From positions 25,645,501 to 25,709,500 of the forward strand of contig CM032230.1 of assembly GCA_019009955.1 (NCBI GenBank): a DNA stretch of 64,000 nt. The letters are read 5' to 3'. This document shows, piece by piece, positions 10,082 to 22,897 of this stretch. Within the stretch, counting starts at the first letter, position 1, and every line of letters starts with the position of its first letter. Made by a program: the position numbers and the translations under genes. The DNA is from Riptortus pedestris (lineage: Eukaryota > Arthropoda > Insecta > Hemiptera > Alydidae). The notes below the pieces were generated by a model. That model worked only from the letters and a program-made list of their open reading frames with translations, had not been told where the DNA came from and searched no databases.

Positions 10082-13000
10082 ATGACAAATAATCGCAAGA
10101 CCTCAGATTCCAAATGCAAGAAACGAATAGGAAAAGTATTAGATTTCCTAGGGATTGAAAACGGAGAAACAATAACCTCTGACGAGTCTGTTAGCGAAGA
10201 TCTATCCAAACATGGAAGTAGCCAATATTGCCCGAAGATGACTACGAAATATAAACCTCGCATAGATAATCGGGTGCAGTCGGCAATGGGCAATGACATT
10301 TGTACGTAAAGCTTGTTTATAACAATTTTTATTAGTTTGTTTATCTACTAGAATTTCTGGATATGCTACTATTTAATCGCCTAAACACAGGGCTCCCTTA
10401 AGGGCTACTGGAGCCTGTGTGAAAAAAAGGATTTTGGCGCCCCTTATCGCCATAGGAATCGACAGTAACTGGATGATATACTAATAAAATTTGTGTGTAC
10501 TTATACCTAATCCTATTTAATTTCTCAACTTTTATTTTAATTTTATTTTTTATTTTTTTTTTTTTTTGGCTCTTGGTTTTAGCGCCCCTAAAGGATGGCG
10601 CCCGTGTACATGGCACACTTTGCACATATGGTAGCGGGGGCCCTGCCTAAACAAGTAATAAAAGTCCGTCACGCAGGGGCTGCCAAATCTAAGCACATTT
10701 CCCAATAAAAGTTTTACAATAAATAAACCTACATGTTAAGTATATTGTACATTTATATTTCTGTCCTCTATGTAAGAGTTGTACCTCCTTGTCGACAGGT
10801 TGCAGTATGTTGAAGTGAGTCGCTATATGATGTTCAGCCTCATGTTAGAATGTTCAGTTAATAATTACAATTAATTAAAGTCTTTATCAGAGTGTTTTCC
10901 TTTCACCTTAACACTACATACTACAATAAACACAAACGGTAATGAGAAATAATTCAGCCAATTTTAATAACCTCCCAACGAAAAGTGTCTGAATAGTAAA
11001 CAAACAGGTCTGCCAACCGCTCTGAGCTGAACAGATAGATAGAAATATTCTTCACCGGAAACAAAACAATTACTGAAATATGTCTGAATATAACATATTA
11101 ATTATATTGGAAACTATTTACTATATCTGGTACTTTAATTCATAATGAATCAGAATAGCTTTTATCTCAACCACTGAGACTTTAGTAGTCCAAGAATTTA
11201 TGACGGTGGAGAGGGGGGGGGGTGAACAGAACATATTTGTAAGTATCTCGTATAATAAAGGTCTCTTGAAAACAACATTGGGTATTTAAGCTTTGAATAA
11301 AGTGGTTTATCAAAAAACAGAGTATTGTTTATGTAGCATTAATAGAAGTGGAAGTTTGCTGAAGGCTGAAAAATGCAAATATCTTGGTTTATATTCAAGA
11401 TAGAGAATAAATGAATATAACAATATTTATAGTACATTTAATTTGAAACAAGTTTAGTTCTATACCATTTTTCGATCCGACTTGTACTAACTGAAATATT
11501 TTGAATTTTCAAAATTCGTCCCCTCTCCTGCCCCTGGTCCGATTTTAGCCTTTACTGAACTTCGAGACAAAAACACTTTTATTTAAAACCTCTTAAACTC
11601 TTATAGTTTAAGGCTCTCTCTGAAGCCTTCCATTTTCAAAATTTGCACAGAGAGCAATTCTGTGATTGTTTTTAGTGGTGAGTATTATGATTCTGAAGGG
11701 AATATTTTAATTATTAAATCTAGTTTATTTTATTTTATTTTTTTTTTTTACATAGATAGATGGAACCATTTTGATGTCATCAGAAGATTTCATAATAAGA
11801 AAAAAGGAGCCTTTAGGCCTAATAATTTATTTGATGAAATGGACAATGAATTTCTATTACTATTTGATGGTCAAAAAGGATATAATATAGATAATAAATC
11901 TAAGGTAATTCTTAAGCAACCCAACGTTATTCATTGAAAACAAATTAACTAAATTCAAAAGCAGATACTTATTGTATCTCAAACCATTGAATATTTTGTT
12001 TTATCTCTACCTGGGTTTTGCATCTGTATTAGGAGACGCAAAAACCATTTTTACTAAATTCACAAAAATTATTTGTCCTGTTTGAAATATATCTAAACTG
12101 CGGATTTACCTCCCCGTCACACGGCTGATTCGGCTCCCCCCCCCACTCAACTGTTTATTCACAAAATATTTTTAAAATTAAACTATTTGGATTTCATAGA
12201 AGCCCCCAGATATATGAAATAACATTCCCTCTCATTCCTCTTTAACTCAGGGAGTATTTTTCCTGAATTACTTTTCTCTGGATATTTATTTAAATTATTT
12301 TCCACATCTTCAGTTAGATAGTTTGATTTATAGCCCATTGATACATTCAGTGCTCTGCTTTCTCTTTCCACTATTACATCACCAACTCGTAGCCAATCAA
12401 GACATCAAAGCAGAAATTATCAGTTTGGGGAATATAGACTGGAAAAATTATCATCAACTAATTTAAGGGGGAGGGGAAGGATTAACCCCAGCAAAGAAGG
12501 CGCAGATTAAAATATTATACTACTACTCCAATAATTTATATTTTACAATACTCTAGATTTTTCGAAGAAAGTATCCTAACGAATTCACAATTGATCCACT
12601 GGGCATCAAGGAAGACATCCAGGCCATAAGAGAGTCACCTATTAAACGATTAAAGCAATTTGAAAAAATAAGAGCTAAGGGGAAATTTAGTGAGTGTTTA
12701 CTGCTTCTAATAAGGGTAAATCTTAAAATATTTGTATAACTTTACCCACATAAATAAACACTGAAACAAAGTGTCTGATAATAAGCTGGTTCTTGAAGCT
12801 TTCAAACTTCAATATTTAATTATCTGTAATCATAATCACTAGATATAACTATTAAATTTTATTCTAATGGACCTAATAAAAAAAAAATTAGAATTTTTGA
12901 TGTATCTATGACAGTATCTGTCACGAAAATTAATTATTTAAAAGGCCTGACAAGAATGTTTCATTAGCCTAGTTTATACATCTACATAAAATTGGAATTG

Positions 13001-13716
13001 GGGGGGGGGTTAAAAAAACTAAACTATATACTATCACTGATTAATTTATTTATAATTAATTTAATGGTCAAATCTATGTCATTATCTAATAAAATCAATA
13101 TTTATTTATTTATATTAACGTTCACTTTTTGCAACTAAGGCTAATTGGGACGGGTTATCTACAGATTACCATCCTTTTCTAGCCAGGGTGGGCCTAAGGA
13201 GTTTATTTAATAGGCCGTCACTAAATAAATTTCTACTGCCCAGGGCGGGAATCGAACACACCACTCTAGGTCTACCAGGCGAGATCAAGACCAACGCCTT
13301 AACATGCACAGCCAACCTGAGCCCCCAGATCATCAGATATAAAGGCTACTCTGCCTTGTAGTTGCAACCATTGGGTTCATTTGGAAGCTGCTCTTTTCAT
13401 ATTACTGCACCCTCTTAAATCCATAAGATCTTTGATGTTTTTAAAAAATAACTTCTAGGCTTCTTTCTTTATGCCCGCCCCATAATCTTTCCTTTAAATA
13501 CATTTTTGATTAATTTTTTGTGCCTTATGGTATGCCCTGAAGTTTCACTCTGTTTTTTCCATGGCATTCATAAGACTTAGTTTCACTTACCACTTATTAG
13601 CAGATTTCTCTTAAGGGAAATCAGCTATTGAGGTCGTACTCTTGATGCGAGTTTCGAAAAATTTCTTCAAATGTCCATCGATCCTACCCAGAAGATGACG
13701 AAAATGCGGTCCGTTC

Positions 13717-13758
<42 letters not shown>

Positions 13759-16700
13759 CTAATTGGGACGGGTTATCTACAGGTTACCACCCTTTTCTAG
13801 CCAGGATTGGACTAAGGATTTTATTTAATGAATTCCGTCACTAAATAAATTCCTATTGCCTAGGCGAGAATCGAACTCGCCACTCTTGGTTTACCATGTG
13901 AGATTAAGGCCAATGCTTCAACTCACATGGCTAACCTGAGACTTATAAAATCAACACAATTTTATAATAAAATAAGAGGTTCCGGTTAGTCATGTATTAA
14001 AGCATTGATCTTTACACTCTTGGGTAACATTTTGAACTGAGAGTTACCTTAGGACTTCAACTCATGTTAAATACTCTCAAGATGATGTGGCATTTTTGAA
14101 ATCACTAAGCACTAAATATTATTATAGACAATGACTAGTGGTAATTATCTCCTAAGTAATCTTTAATTTTAGATCAAATATTAAAATATCAAATTTGGTA
14201 CCGCAGAAATAAAGATTACAGATAACAAAAAAATATATGGAAAGATTTGAGCAGACCTCACTTTTACCACCTACGTAGAATCAAATTAAAAGATATTTTT
14301 GAAAATCATGTCACAAGTACAACCTCAATGGCTGATTCCCTAAATAATAGATAATTAATATAACAGTAATTAAGAAATAATTACTTTTTTCAGAATGTGT
14401 TTAATACCTTCCCTTGATTAAATTAAATTAAAATGGCTCATCTAAAGAGTTACATATTCCTTATAATTTTGAATGAATTTATCCAGTGATAAAGAAACAA
14501 TAAATATGTTATAGGAAAACTAACAGAAAGAGAAAGGCAAATAATTGTAAGACATAAAAGAACTGAAAATGTAAAAAAGAAATTTATACATACAATGGAA
14601 TGGTACCTTCTAACAAAATTAGCAGAGCAGAGGCTTCGCATTCGTGAGGCTGAGCGTATAAAATATCAGAAAAAGGTGGATGAATTTCTAGAGAAAATCC
14701 CAGAGCTTGAAAAGGTAAGTCAGTGCTCATTTTGTTTCTTAAGTGCTTGGCCAAGTATAATGAAAAATACTAAGGAAGCTTAGGAGGGAGGGAACCAGAT
14801 GACAGAAATACCATCTGCCAAAACAAGGAAATACCAATAACTTGATTAATATTTGAGCTACAAAAAGTGTATAGAGCAAGAATTGTAGAACATCAATATT
14901 ATATCTTGTTAAAACAAGATTGGTTCTATAACATTTTTTTGATCCGACCTGTAATAATGGAGATATTTAGAATTTTTGACCCTCCCCACTCTTTTCCTCA
15001 TCCGACTTCAGCAATTAACAAATATGAACATTATAATTGAAAGAAACAGTTAAGTATTGAGTGAAAGCATAGATCAAATAGACAGTTTTGAATTAAAACC
15101 GGAAAATCTTAATTGATGACCTGTTCAATCTAATTGCATGTATCTCACAGAGCAATAGTTCAATGAAGACAATATCTAGTATTCAAGCCGACAATAATGT
15201 GATTCATGATCTAAAAGCTTATTCTTTATGTGACATGAATATGAGGGTAGGTTACTGAAGGCTTAAAACTAAAAAATACAAATATTTTGGTTAATAATTA
15301 GGTTTGTGAAAAACATATATAATTAATACGGAAGGATCAAAAAAGTCAAACACCTCCACTCTTAATACTTCTTTTATTACAAAGTACTTTCGGGGCAAAC
15401 TGTCCCATCTTTAGTGCTCTAGAGTTCCCGGAGAGTCTTGCCGGAGATGTTGGCTCAATAGGGACCAACTCTAGAGCACTGAAGATGGGACGGTTCGCCC
15501 CGAAAGTACTTTGTCTGTAATAAAAGAAGTATTAAGAGTGGAGGTGTTTGACCTTTTTGATCCTTCCGTTGATGATGGACCTCCACCAGCCAGCCTAAAT
15601 CCAGAGGTATATAATTATATTTATAAGGCACTAAATTTGCAATAAGATTGGATCTATACAATTTTTCGATTCAACGTATAACAACAGAGATATTTCAAAT
15701 TTTCAAAATTTCCCCCTTTAAACACTCCTCTCCAATCCAATTTCAGCCGTTAACAAACTTGATCATTACTTTTGCATGAAACGCCTATATGTTGAGTTTC
15801 ATAATTATCAAACAAAAATTACGACCTCTAGAGGGGAAACAGGCAAATATATATAATTCTGAATGGATCTCATTTTTGTCATCCTGGAATGGATCAATGG
15901 ACATTTTAAGAAATTTTTTGAAAATCGCGTCATGAGCACAACATTAATAGCTAACTTCCCTTATGAGAAATTTGCTAATTGTCATTGCAAATGGGAAGAG
16001 ATAATAATTTCACAAGACCTAAAACAGGCTTTTCAAAATTATACTGCAGGAATTAGCATTCAACTAGACCATAGCATCAAGAAAGGCAAGGTCGGATGCT
16101 AAAGTGTTTAGCTGCATCTAGGTTGAAATAAAATAACTGATACACGACCTGCAAAACAACTCATAAGTGATGTAAGCTTGCCATCCAATCCCCCAAAAAT
16201 ATGCTAAATTTCACTTAAAAATAGTTAAATACAATATCTAAATTAGAATACTGTTTCAGAAAAAAATGATGGAATTAGATGAAGCAGTAAAGAAAAAGGT
16301 TCAAGAAGAAGAAGAAAAGGCAGAATTAATGAGAAGGGCACTACTGAGTGAAGAAATACTGATTACAGTTGATAAAACAGAAACTGAAATAAAAGAAAAA
16401 TACGAAAAATTTCTTTTGAATTTAAAACTTTCAGACTTATCAGAAATTTATCAACTAGAAATGGAGTAAGTTCATTTAACAAGACTCTTATTCTTCAACT
16501 ATTAATAATTTTTATAAATTCCTAAAATAAACACATAATTTTTAATAATCTTAAAACTTATAGTAAAAAACAATAAGCGACAATATGTTTAAAAGTCCTT
16601 CACATTTAAGTGTAACTCTGAATAAGATAAGAGGAATTTTCTTAAAAAGTACTGAGGGCAATGATAATCAATAAAAGTTGCAAGACAAATAATATGAGAG

Positions 16701-19700
16701 ATCAATTTTTTACCAAACTTTGTGAAATGTCCTCTAATTAAAACTATAAGAAAATTTAACGTATGGGTAAATAGATGGGTACAATGGAGTGTCCTTTTCA
16801 GGTACCCAAATAGGGCTTAAATGACAAAAATAACTCAGTAATAATTTATTTAATATTACTGAAACTCCAAGGGTTATTAAAAACAATATATTGTTATGTT
16901 TATTACAAAATCAGTTATAATTGTTGTTTATTAGAGTTCTTTTGGATTGCAGTATTAAACACAAAAGTTTTAGAGTTTTTATCACCGCACAATTTATTTG
17001 ACAATGCATTAAACACTTGGTTACTTCTTCTTAACTACAACTCACAGTATGCACTGATAGCTTCACTATCCTTATTGCACGGTCCAATAACTCACTCACA
17101 ATCACTGAAGTTCACAAAAACACGGCACTGCACTGATCTTCACATAAAAACGGCATAACACAGTTCTTCACATAAAACACTTTACTGCACTTCAACTAAA
17201 ACGCACTGTTGATCACTTGAAGAGAGCTGAGAACAAACTTAACTCTCGGGACGAGCTGGACCGCTTTTATAGATGAGCAGTGAACATCGAAGAGAACTGT
17301 CTAGACACATCTAGATTCCGGACGGGTATTGCCGAAAACGAGCTAGACCATCAGTCGGCTCCTTTCATCTATTTTATACTTCTTAAAATATGTGATCAAC
17401 TCTGTTTAATTTTACATGGACGTAGTTTTCACTACATTTTTTTTTTTAACTAAATTAATTAGCAAGTTCAAAGTGGTGCATGTTTCTTAAATGTCTATAC
17501 AAGAACTAAAACAGCCAGTCACACAGGAGCAGTATAAACTAAGCAGATTTCCCATGTGCAGGAGTGTTGCGTGTGCAAATCACATCATCAGGGCATTCTA
17601 ATTTCTCCATTCTAAATAATTAACCCATGTGAATAACATTTCAAACATAATCTGAATACACCTCTAAATGAAAATTGATGTGGCAGTAAGTGTTACAGAA
17701 GGCTGAAAATGAAAAAAAATACAAATAATCTCCATTTCTTTGTTATGGAACATTTATAGAACAACTTTAGAGCATTATAAACAAGTTGATGAGTTAGACA
17801 ATCATATATATTATACAAAACTTTTGATTTGACTCATTATGACAAAGTTGTTAAGAGTGGTTTAATGTTTTCCATATCCTTTCGTTGGTGATGAACCTCT
17901 ACCAGTCAGGTCAGATCCCTAAAGATATTAAGATCTTAAATGCTGTACATTTATTAAACTCTCATTCTTCCAGGAGTAAGATCAGACATTAATGAACTTG
18001 ATCTTTAGTTTTACATGAAATGTTTAAAATTCAAGTTAGGTGGCAATTAACAAAAAACAAGTATTTATGTCAGGGCATTGATCTATATAAATAAAACTCT
18101 AAGGTTTGCCTGATTTTCTATTTAAATTTGGTGGGGATAAGTATTTCTTTCATATCGTACTACGTGTACTATTTTGTATTGTTCTAAGAACAATGGCATC
18201 AAAATTAGAAGTCTTGTTATCTGTCTGTCCGCCCGTTCGTTAATCAATCACTCAAAAACGGCTCGGAGGAATTCTATGAAATTTTATATTTGTGTCTTAA
18301 CTAACGCAAGGTATACCAAAGGCTATATTAGAGTCCGAATTTTCAACTAGGAGGGTGGGTTTACTTTGACATTGAAACACATATTCATCGTTAGTATTAG
18401 TTTTACAGAAAAAAATGTAAAATACATATTATATTTAGAATACTGATTTTGGTCTTAATTTGTTATTTGCATTTATGACTTTTAAGATTGTGACTTTTGT
18501 TTTGACTTTTTTTATAGTAAACTAATTGGTAAAGCCACCTTATTCTAAAAACTGTGATAAATGATCTACAGTCAAATTAAAAACATCGTTAGCTTTTCTC
18601 TAGTGCAATAATAGAAGCAAAAAGCCAAATATTCTGGTTAATATTTTAGTTTGCAGTTAAATTTTATTGAAAATATATGTCTGTAGGAAATGTTTCATTA
18701 TTGTGTAGTATGGGCTGTTTTCGTGTCTGAAAATTTAGTACATATATTTATTTAGGGAATGAATTTGTCACTATATGCTATATTACGATTTTCTATTATC
18801 AACTCCAACCTTGCCTAATCATGTTTGGCAATTTGTAGTCATGTTTGAATGATGAACTGTCATGACTATTACAAAATTTCAGGGCTTTACTAGCTTCAAT
18901 ATAAAATCTAAGGAAATTTTAATATTTGCGAAGAATTACGTGTTATGTTTAAATGAATTATGACCAAATTAAAAAAGAAAAAAAAAACACCCTTAAAAAG
19001 CTATTCTATTTCAGTGCATACTCCAAGTTTTGGAAAAGAAAATCGAAATTATTGCAAATGGAAATGGAGGAAGAGCAAAAAGCAACAAAAAGAGAATTAG
19101 GGATGTGTTTAATGCAAAGGAAACTTGAGATTCTCTCAGAAATAGAAAGAAAATGGAAGAAAACCGCTTCTACTGTATTAAAACAAATAATGCAAAAAGT
19201 TAGAGGTACTGTAGCACTAATACCACCAAAAGAACGAGAGTTAAAACAAATATGTAAAGAAAACGAGTTCATATTGAATAAGATTGGACACTGGAAAAAA
19301 ATAATCCCAGAATATATAAGACAGCAAGAAAAATTCATTGAATTCAGTTTTGAAAAAATCCCTCAAAAACAAGTATTGCTTGAAACCTTACATAAGCTGA
19401 AAGAATTTAAAGAGCCATTTCCAGAAATTATAGTAAGTCTATTACAAGGACATTGCAATAAGTACCCTCCATCACAGCAACCCTGTTTACTTAGCGCTTT
19501 CTTAGTGCATTTAACAGTTTCAATAATTCCCTTCGGGAAGGAAATTTCTTAATAGAAAAATAGTACCCCACAATTTTAAACTTACAGGTTTAAAACTCCG
19601 TTTAGCTCCCGCAGTGCCGTATGAGTTATCCACAATAATTCTCTGGTATTTCAACCAACTTCATCATCTGGTATTTTAAGATAAACACTTTTACGTTTTG

Positions 19701-20625
19701 AGATAAATGCAAATATGTAACGCACATTTAATCTCGCATGGTAGACCTAGTGTGACAGGTTCAATTCCCGCCCTGGGCAGTAGAAATTTATTTAGTGACG
19801 GACTCATTAAATAAACTCCTTAGGCCCACCCTCACTAGAAAAGGGTGGTAACCTGTAGATAACCTGTCCCGATTAGCCATAGTAGCATAAAGCGGACGTA
19901 AATAATAATAAATATAAACATGTAACACACATGGGAAATCTGCTAAGTTAACGCAGCTCCTGTGGGAAGGACTTTTATTAATTTTTCATAGATTTAAATT
20001 TTAACATTTTCTTCTCCAGTCATAGTAGTACAATGGAGATACAACAATTTTGAATTTTAAATTTCTTTTTAAAGAGGAATAAAATAATACATAACAATAC
20101 ATATACATTTTCTTATTACAGGAAACACCTATTTCATCTACAAGCAAACTGTCGACCAGCACTCAAATTCTCCCTAAAATGAGTGAACCATCAGAAAGTG
20201 TTAAGAAAATCAATGAATATGATGACTATGCCATGCCATTGGCACACCTATACCTCTCAGATGGTGACTTTGAAGAGAGCGCAAAAAAATTGCTTCAAGT
20301 AAAATATATAATTGTGGATCTCATGCGTCGCATATTGCCCTCAGAGAAGTCTTTCGAAACACACGATGAAGCAACAGATGGAAGTACTTCTACTTCCGAA
20401 GATTTATGTAAGCCGTGTTATGGGTCTCAAGATAGAATGTCGAGAAACTTAAATGCACCTGCAATTATTGTAGATAAACTGGAAGAAATTGTACAAGAGA
20501 TTGAAAAAACAATTGAAGTTGTAGGATGGAAATTTTCGATACCTGATTTCAAAAATTCAAAAAAATTCATGAACAAGAGAATAGAATCTGTTAAAAGAAT
20601 TCTGGATAAAAATGAAATTATTTAA
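10082..20625 (+). CDS. Complete seven-exon gene (gene B): uncharacterised Lys/Glu-rich, probably coiled-coil protein, 609 aa
   Basis: Exons: 10082-10301, 11756-11904, 12557-12689, 14515-14714, 16260-16465, 19015-19432, 20122-20625. Each has an AG acceptor and GT donor (GTACGT, GTAATT, GTGAGT, GTAAGT, GTAAGT, GTAAGT), and phases 1,0,1,0,2,0 agree at all six junctions, giving 1830 bp including TAA. An in-frame TAG lies about 18 bp before the ATG, supporting that start. An AATAAA lies about 43 bp after the stop. The N-terminus (about 1-75) is basic and Ser-rich. Residues about 76-165 hold a Trp/Phe-rich segment (RWNHFDVIRRF) and a segment starting FRRKYPNEF. Residues about 170-430 are a long Lys/Glu helix of coiled-coil type. 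The last 168 codons resemble gene A's last exon. No enzyme motif, signal peptide or membrane segment is visible. A cytoskeletal or ciliary role would be a guess. Introns hold SINEs, H1 copies, a foldback element and an LTR-like segment. Confidence 0.82.
10665..11575 (+). mobile_element. H1 copy with a 185 bp interruption
   Basis: TCCGTCACGCAGGGGCTGCC to about 10735, unrelated sequence to about 10919, then H1 again to TGAACTTCG near 11570. The 3' end is missing. It lies in gene B intron 1. Confidence 0.65.
13097..13326 (-). repeat. SINE T1
   Basis: Reverse copy: AACGTTCACTTTTTGC at the left and GCCAACCTGAGCCCC at the right. Gene B intron 3. Confidence 0.8.
13597..13755 (-). mobile_element. 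H1 3' end with TA repeat
   Basis: TTAGCAGATTTCTCTTAAGG to a (TA)n tract, directly joined to a minus-strand SINE at 13756. It lies in gene B intron 3. Confidence 0.75.
13756..13944 (-). repeat. SINE T1 joined to an H1 end
   Basis: AAGGCTAATTGGGACGGGTT to GGCTAACCTGAGAC. The tail is replaced by the H1 TA repeat. Confidence 0.8.
14195..14350 (+). mobile_element. Decayed H1 3' fragment
   Basis: GAGCAGACCTCACTTTTACC, then AAAATCATGTCACAAGTACA and CCTCAATGGCTGATTCCC keep H1 order with many changes. Confidence 0.45.
14826..15328 (+). mobile_element. Degenerate H1 segments
   Basis: AACAAGATTGGTTCTATAAC, TTGATCCGACCTGTAATAAT and later TGATTCATGATC match H1 interior blocks. The region is interrupted by the foldback MITE at 15329. 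Confidence 0.45.
15329..15569. mobile_element. Foldback MITE, arms about 100 bp
   Basis: ACGGAAGGATCAAAAAAGTC at the left reappears as reverse complement ending GATCCTTCCGT. The arms run about 100 bp with few differences around a 40 bp centre. It lies in gene B intron 4. Flanking sequence on the right resembles 17845-17930. Confidence 0.78.
15620..15975 (+). mobile_element. H1 3' half, decayed
   Basis: GCAATAAGATTGGATCTATA, CAGCCGTTAACAAACTTGAT and ACTTCCCTTATGAGAAATTT then GCTAA preserve H1 order. It lies in gene B intron 4. Confidence 0.55.
16900..17390 (-). mobile_element. LTR-like segment with promoter features (tentative)
   Basis: It has higher GC than its surroundings. On the minus strand it contains CATCTATAAAAGCGGTCC followed by a CAG/CTC-rich leader-like stretch, as in retrotransposon LTRs, and A-rich repeats of CACTGCAC type. 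No coding region, primer-binding site or exact termini identified. It lies in gene B intron 5. Confidence 0.3.
17515..18060 (+). mobile_element. Decayed H1 copy
   Basis: GTCACACAGGAGCAGTATAA, then CTAAGCAGATTTCCC, and near 17998 GAACTTGATCTTTAG, are H1 landmarks. Much of the interior is unrecognisable. Confidence 0.45.
18082..18570 (+). mobile_element. Helitron-like element, same family as 44534
   Basis: The start TCTATATAAATAAAACTCT continues with GGTTTGCCTGATTTTC, then TCTGTCCGCCCGTTCG and AAAACGGCTCGGAGG, matching the other copy in order. The 3' end is unclear. It lies in gene B intron 5. Confidence 0.4.
19720..19912 (+). repeat. SINE T1, 5' truncated
   Basis: It begins within the tRNA-like part (TTAATCTCGCATGGTAGACC) and keeps GGTTCAATTCCCGCC and the tail. 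Gene B intron 6. Confidence 0.78.
19919..19978 (-). mobile_element. H1 5' terminal fragment
   Basis: GGGAAATCTGCTAAGTTAAC followed by GCAGCTCCTGTGGGAAGGAC is the 5' terminal block in reverse. It abuts a SINE tail. Confidence 0.5.
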
Positions 20626-20667
20626 TAATAACAAATTGAACACTTTGTTATTAATGATATATAATCA

Positions 20668-20673
20668 AATAAA
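20668..20673 (+). terminator. Poly(A) signal of gene B
   Basis: An AATAAA about 43 bp after the stop, with another near 20690. Confidence 0.55.
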
Positions 20674-20913
20674 TATGAATATATAAAAATAAATGAGTAA
20701 ATGATTTCCCTTTATTGGTAAACGGAACGGTTTTACAGTGTCCTGGAGTTAGCGAATGTCATTATAGACAAAAAGGTTCACTTAATGTGACCAAATGCCC
20801 TGAGATTATGCTCATAATACTTGCTTAAAAATGAATAATTAAATAAATTACTAAGAATTTCTAACTCTTAGTCATGTTTAGAAGTGGTTTCATAGACCAC
20901 TTAAAAAACATTA

Positions 20914-21823
20914 TCTTATATATAATAATGAATGTTTATGTGTATGTCCTTTATAGACTCGTAAACGGCTGAACCGAATTTTATGAAACTTGGTATGTAT
21001 GTTACTACTAACTCAGGGTAGATTTCTGGCTGTATTAGTATTCTCTGAGACGAACAGGGGTGGGGGCTATAAGGGAAGCCTGAAATTAAAAATAGCGATA
21101 TTTCGTTTCCTATTGGTTTTTCGGCAAATATGAACATAACAAAAGTTGATTATTTTGTTATTTAGAGTAACATTTGTTATATACACTTTTTTTCGTATAC
21201 TGAATTATAAACGAGATATACGCTTAAACCTATAGTAGAAGTGAACAATTTTATTTGGGACAAAAGACCCAACCGAAATGAATAAAACTCGGTATGTGTA
21301 TTAGCACTAACGCTTTCATTAAAATAAACCATACCAACATTTCTAGGGACGGGCAGGAGTGGGGGTTGTAAGGGAGGCCTGAATATAAAATAGCGGTATT
21401 TCGTTTCCTATTGGTTTTTCGGCAATTATGCACATAACGAAAGTTGTTTATTTTGTTATTTAAAGTAGAAGAGTTGATATATGCACTTTTTCCATATAAC
21501 GAAGTATAAATGAGGTATACACGAAGAACTATAGAAGGGGTCAACAATGTTATATTACACGAAAGACTAAATCGAAATCAACGAAACTCCGTATTTTTGA
21601 CAATAATCTATATTAACATTTTTAGGAATGAACAGGAGTGGGGGTCAATGGGGAGGCATGAAATGAAAAATCGTCATATTTCGTTTCCTATTTTTTTTTT
21701 GGCAAACGTGCACATGACAAAACATGTTTAATTTGATATTTAGAGTAAATTTTATTATCTACATCTGTTTGATAATTAAGTATTTTAGTTGGTGGCATGG
21801 CAACGCACGCAGGGTACAGCTAG
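20914..21823 (+). mobile_element. Non-autonomous Helitron with three internal tandem repeats
   Basis: The 5' end is A|TCTTATATATAATAATG, followed by the familiar CGTAAACGGCTGAACCGA-type segment. The 3' end is GCACGCAGGGTACAGCTAG|T, giving the canonical TC...CTAG insertion between A and T. Inside, a unit of about 280-300 bp is repeated three times (markers near 21062, 21361 and 21640, each with a GGGGG...GGGA stretch then ATTTCGTTTCCTATT). No Rep/helicase ORF. It lies just downstream of gene B. Confidence 0.8.
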
Positions 21824-22132
21824 TAATTAATAAATTAAATTAATTCATGAGCTAATCAATTCTATACATGGATAAAAGATTATTTAAGTTAATAAAAGTT
21901 CTATATAAAGGAGATTAATAACTAAGTCAAGTGGTCAGCTTGACATAATTCCTGCTGTATTACAGTGGCATTACAAATCCAAGATAGCTGGGTGCTTAGG
22001 GAATAAACCCAACTCAGGGCCTAGTAAATAAAATTGACTAAACAAACTCGACATCTTTAAAAGTGGGGCGTAGTGTATGTAACTTTCCCACAGCCCTCAC
22101 TGCCATTTATTCAATATTAAAATCTAAAAAAG

Positions 22133-22849
22133 TCTGTCACGCAGGGGCTGCGTAAACTAAGCAGATTTCCCTCGTGAAGTTTAACAATAGATTAATCTAT
22201 ATAATGGTAACACAATAGCACAGTCAATATAAAGTGAATAAATACAAATAATAATAGGAAACCTCCAGACGGGAAGCGTCTGAAATGTAAACAAACAAGT
22301 TTGACGATGGCACACTGGAAAGAAAAACAATAACTGAAACATATCAGAATATAACATGTTCATTTTATTTGAAAACTATGTATATCTAGTACTGTAATTT
22401 ATAATGAATAAGAATAAGTTTTATCAAAATCAATCAAATTTTAGTATTCCTGAATTTAAGACAGGGGAGGGTTCATAAGGACATATTTGCATGTATCTCG
22501 TTTAATAAAGGCCTCTAGGAAAAAGTATTTGGTATTTAAGCTTCAAATAATATGGTTTATTATACAACAGAGTATTATTTGTATAACACGAGTAGAAGTG
22601 GGGATTTACTGAAGGCTGAAAAATGCAAATATCTCTGTTAATATTCAAGATAGAGAATAAATGTATATAACAATATTTATACTACATTTAATTTGCAATG
22701 AGATTCATTTTATACACTTTTTCAATCCGACTTATAGTAACAGAGATATTTTGAATTTTCAAAATTCTCCTCCTCTAAACCCCCCTCTTACTTTTTACAT
22801 AAAACGACTAAATATTGAATTTGGTAATGATCAAACAAAATGTATGTAT

Positions 22850-22897
<48 letters not shown>

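Noticed and set aside
13340..13590. Possible RT/LINE fragment next to SINEs (and a similar-looking stretch at 23640-23900)
   Set aside because: Composition resembles repetitive DNA, but I could not read a conserved RT motif in any frame.
19006..19338. 110-codon minus-strand ORF
   Set aside because: Antisense shadow of gene B exon 6, which has matching splice phases and homology-like composition.
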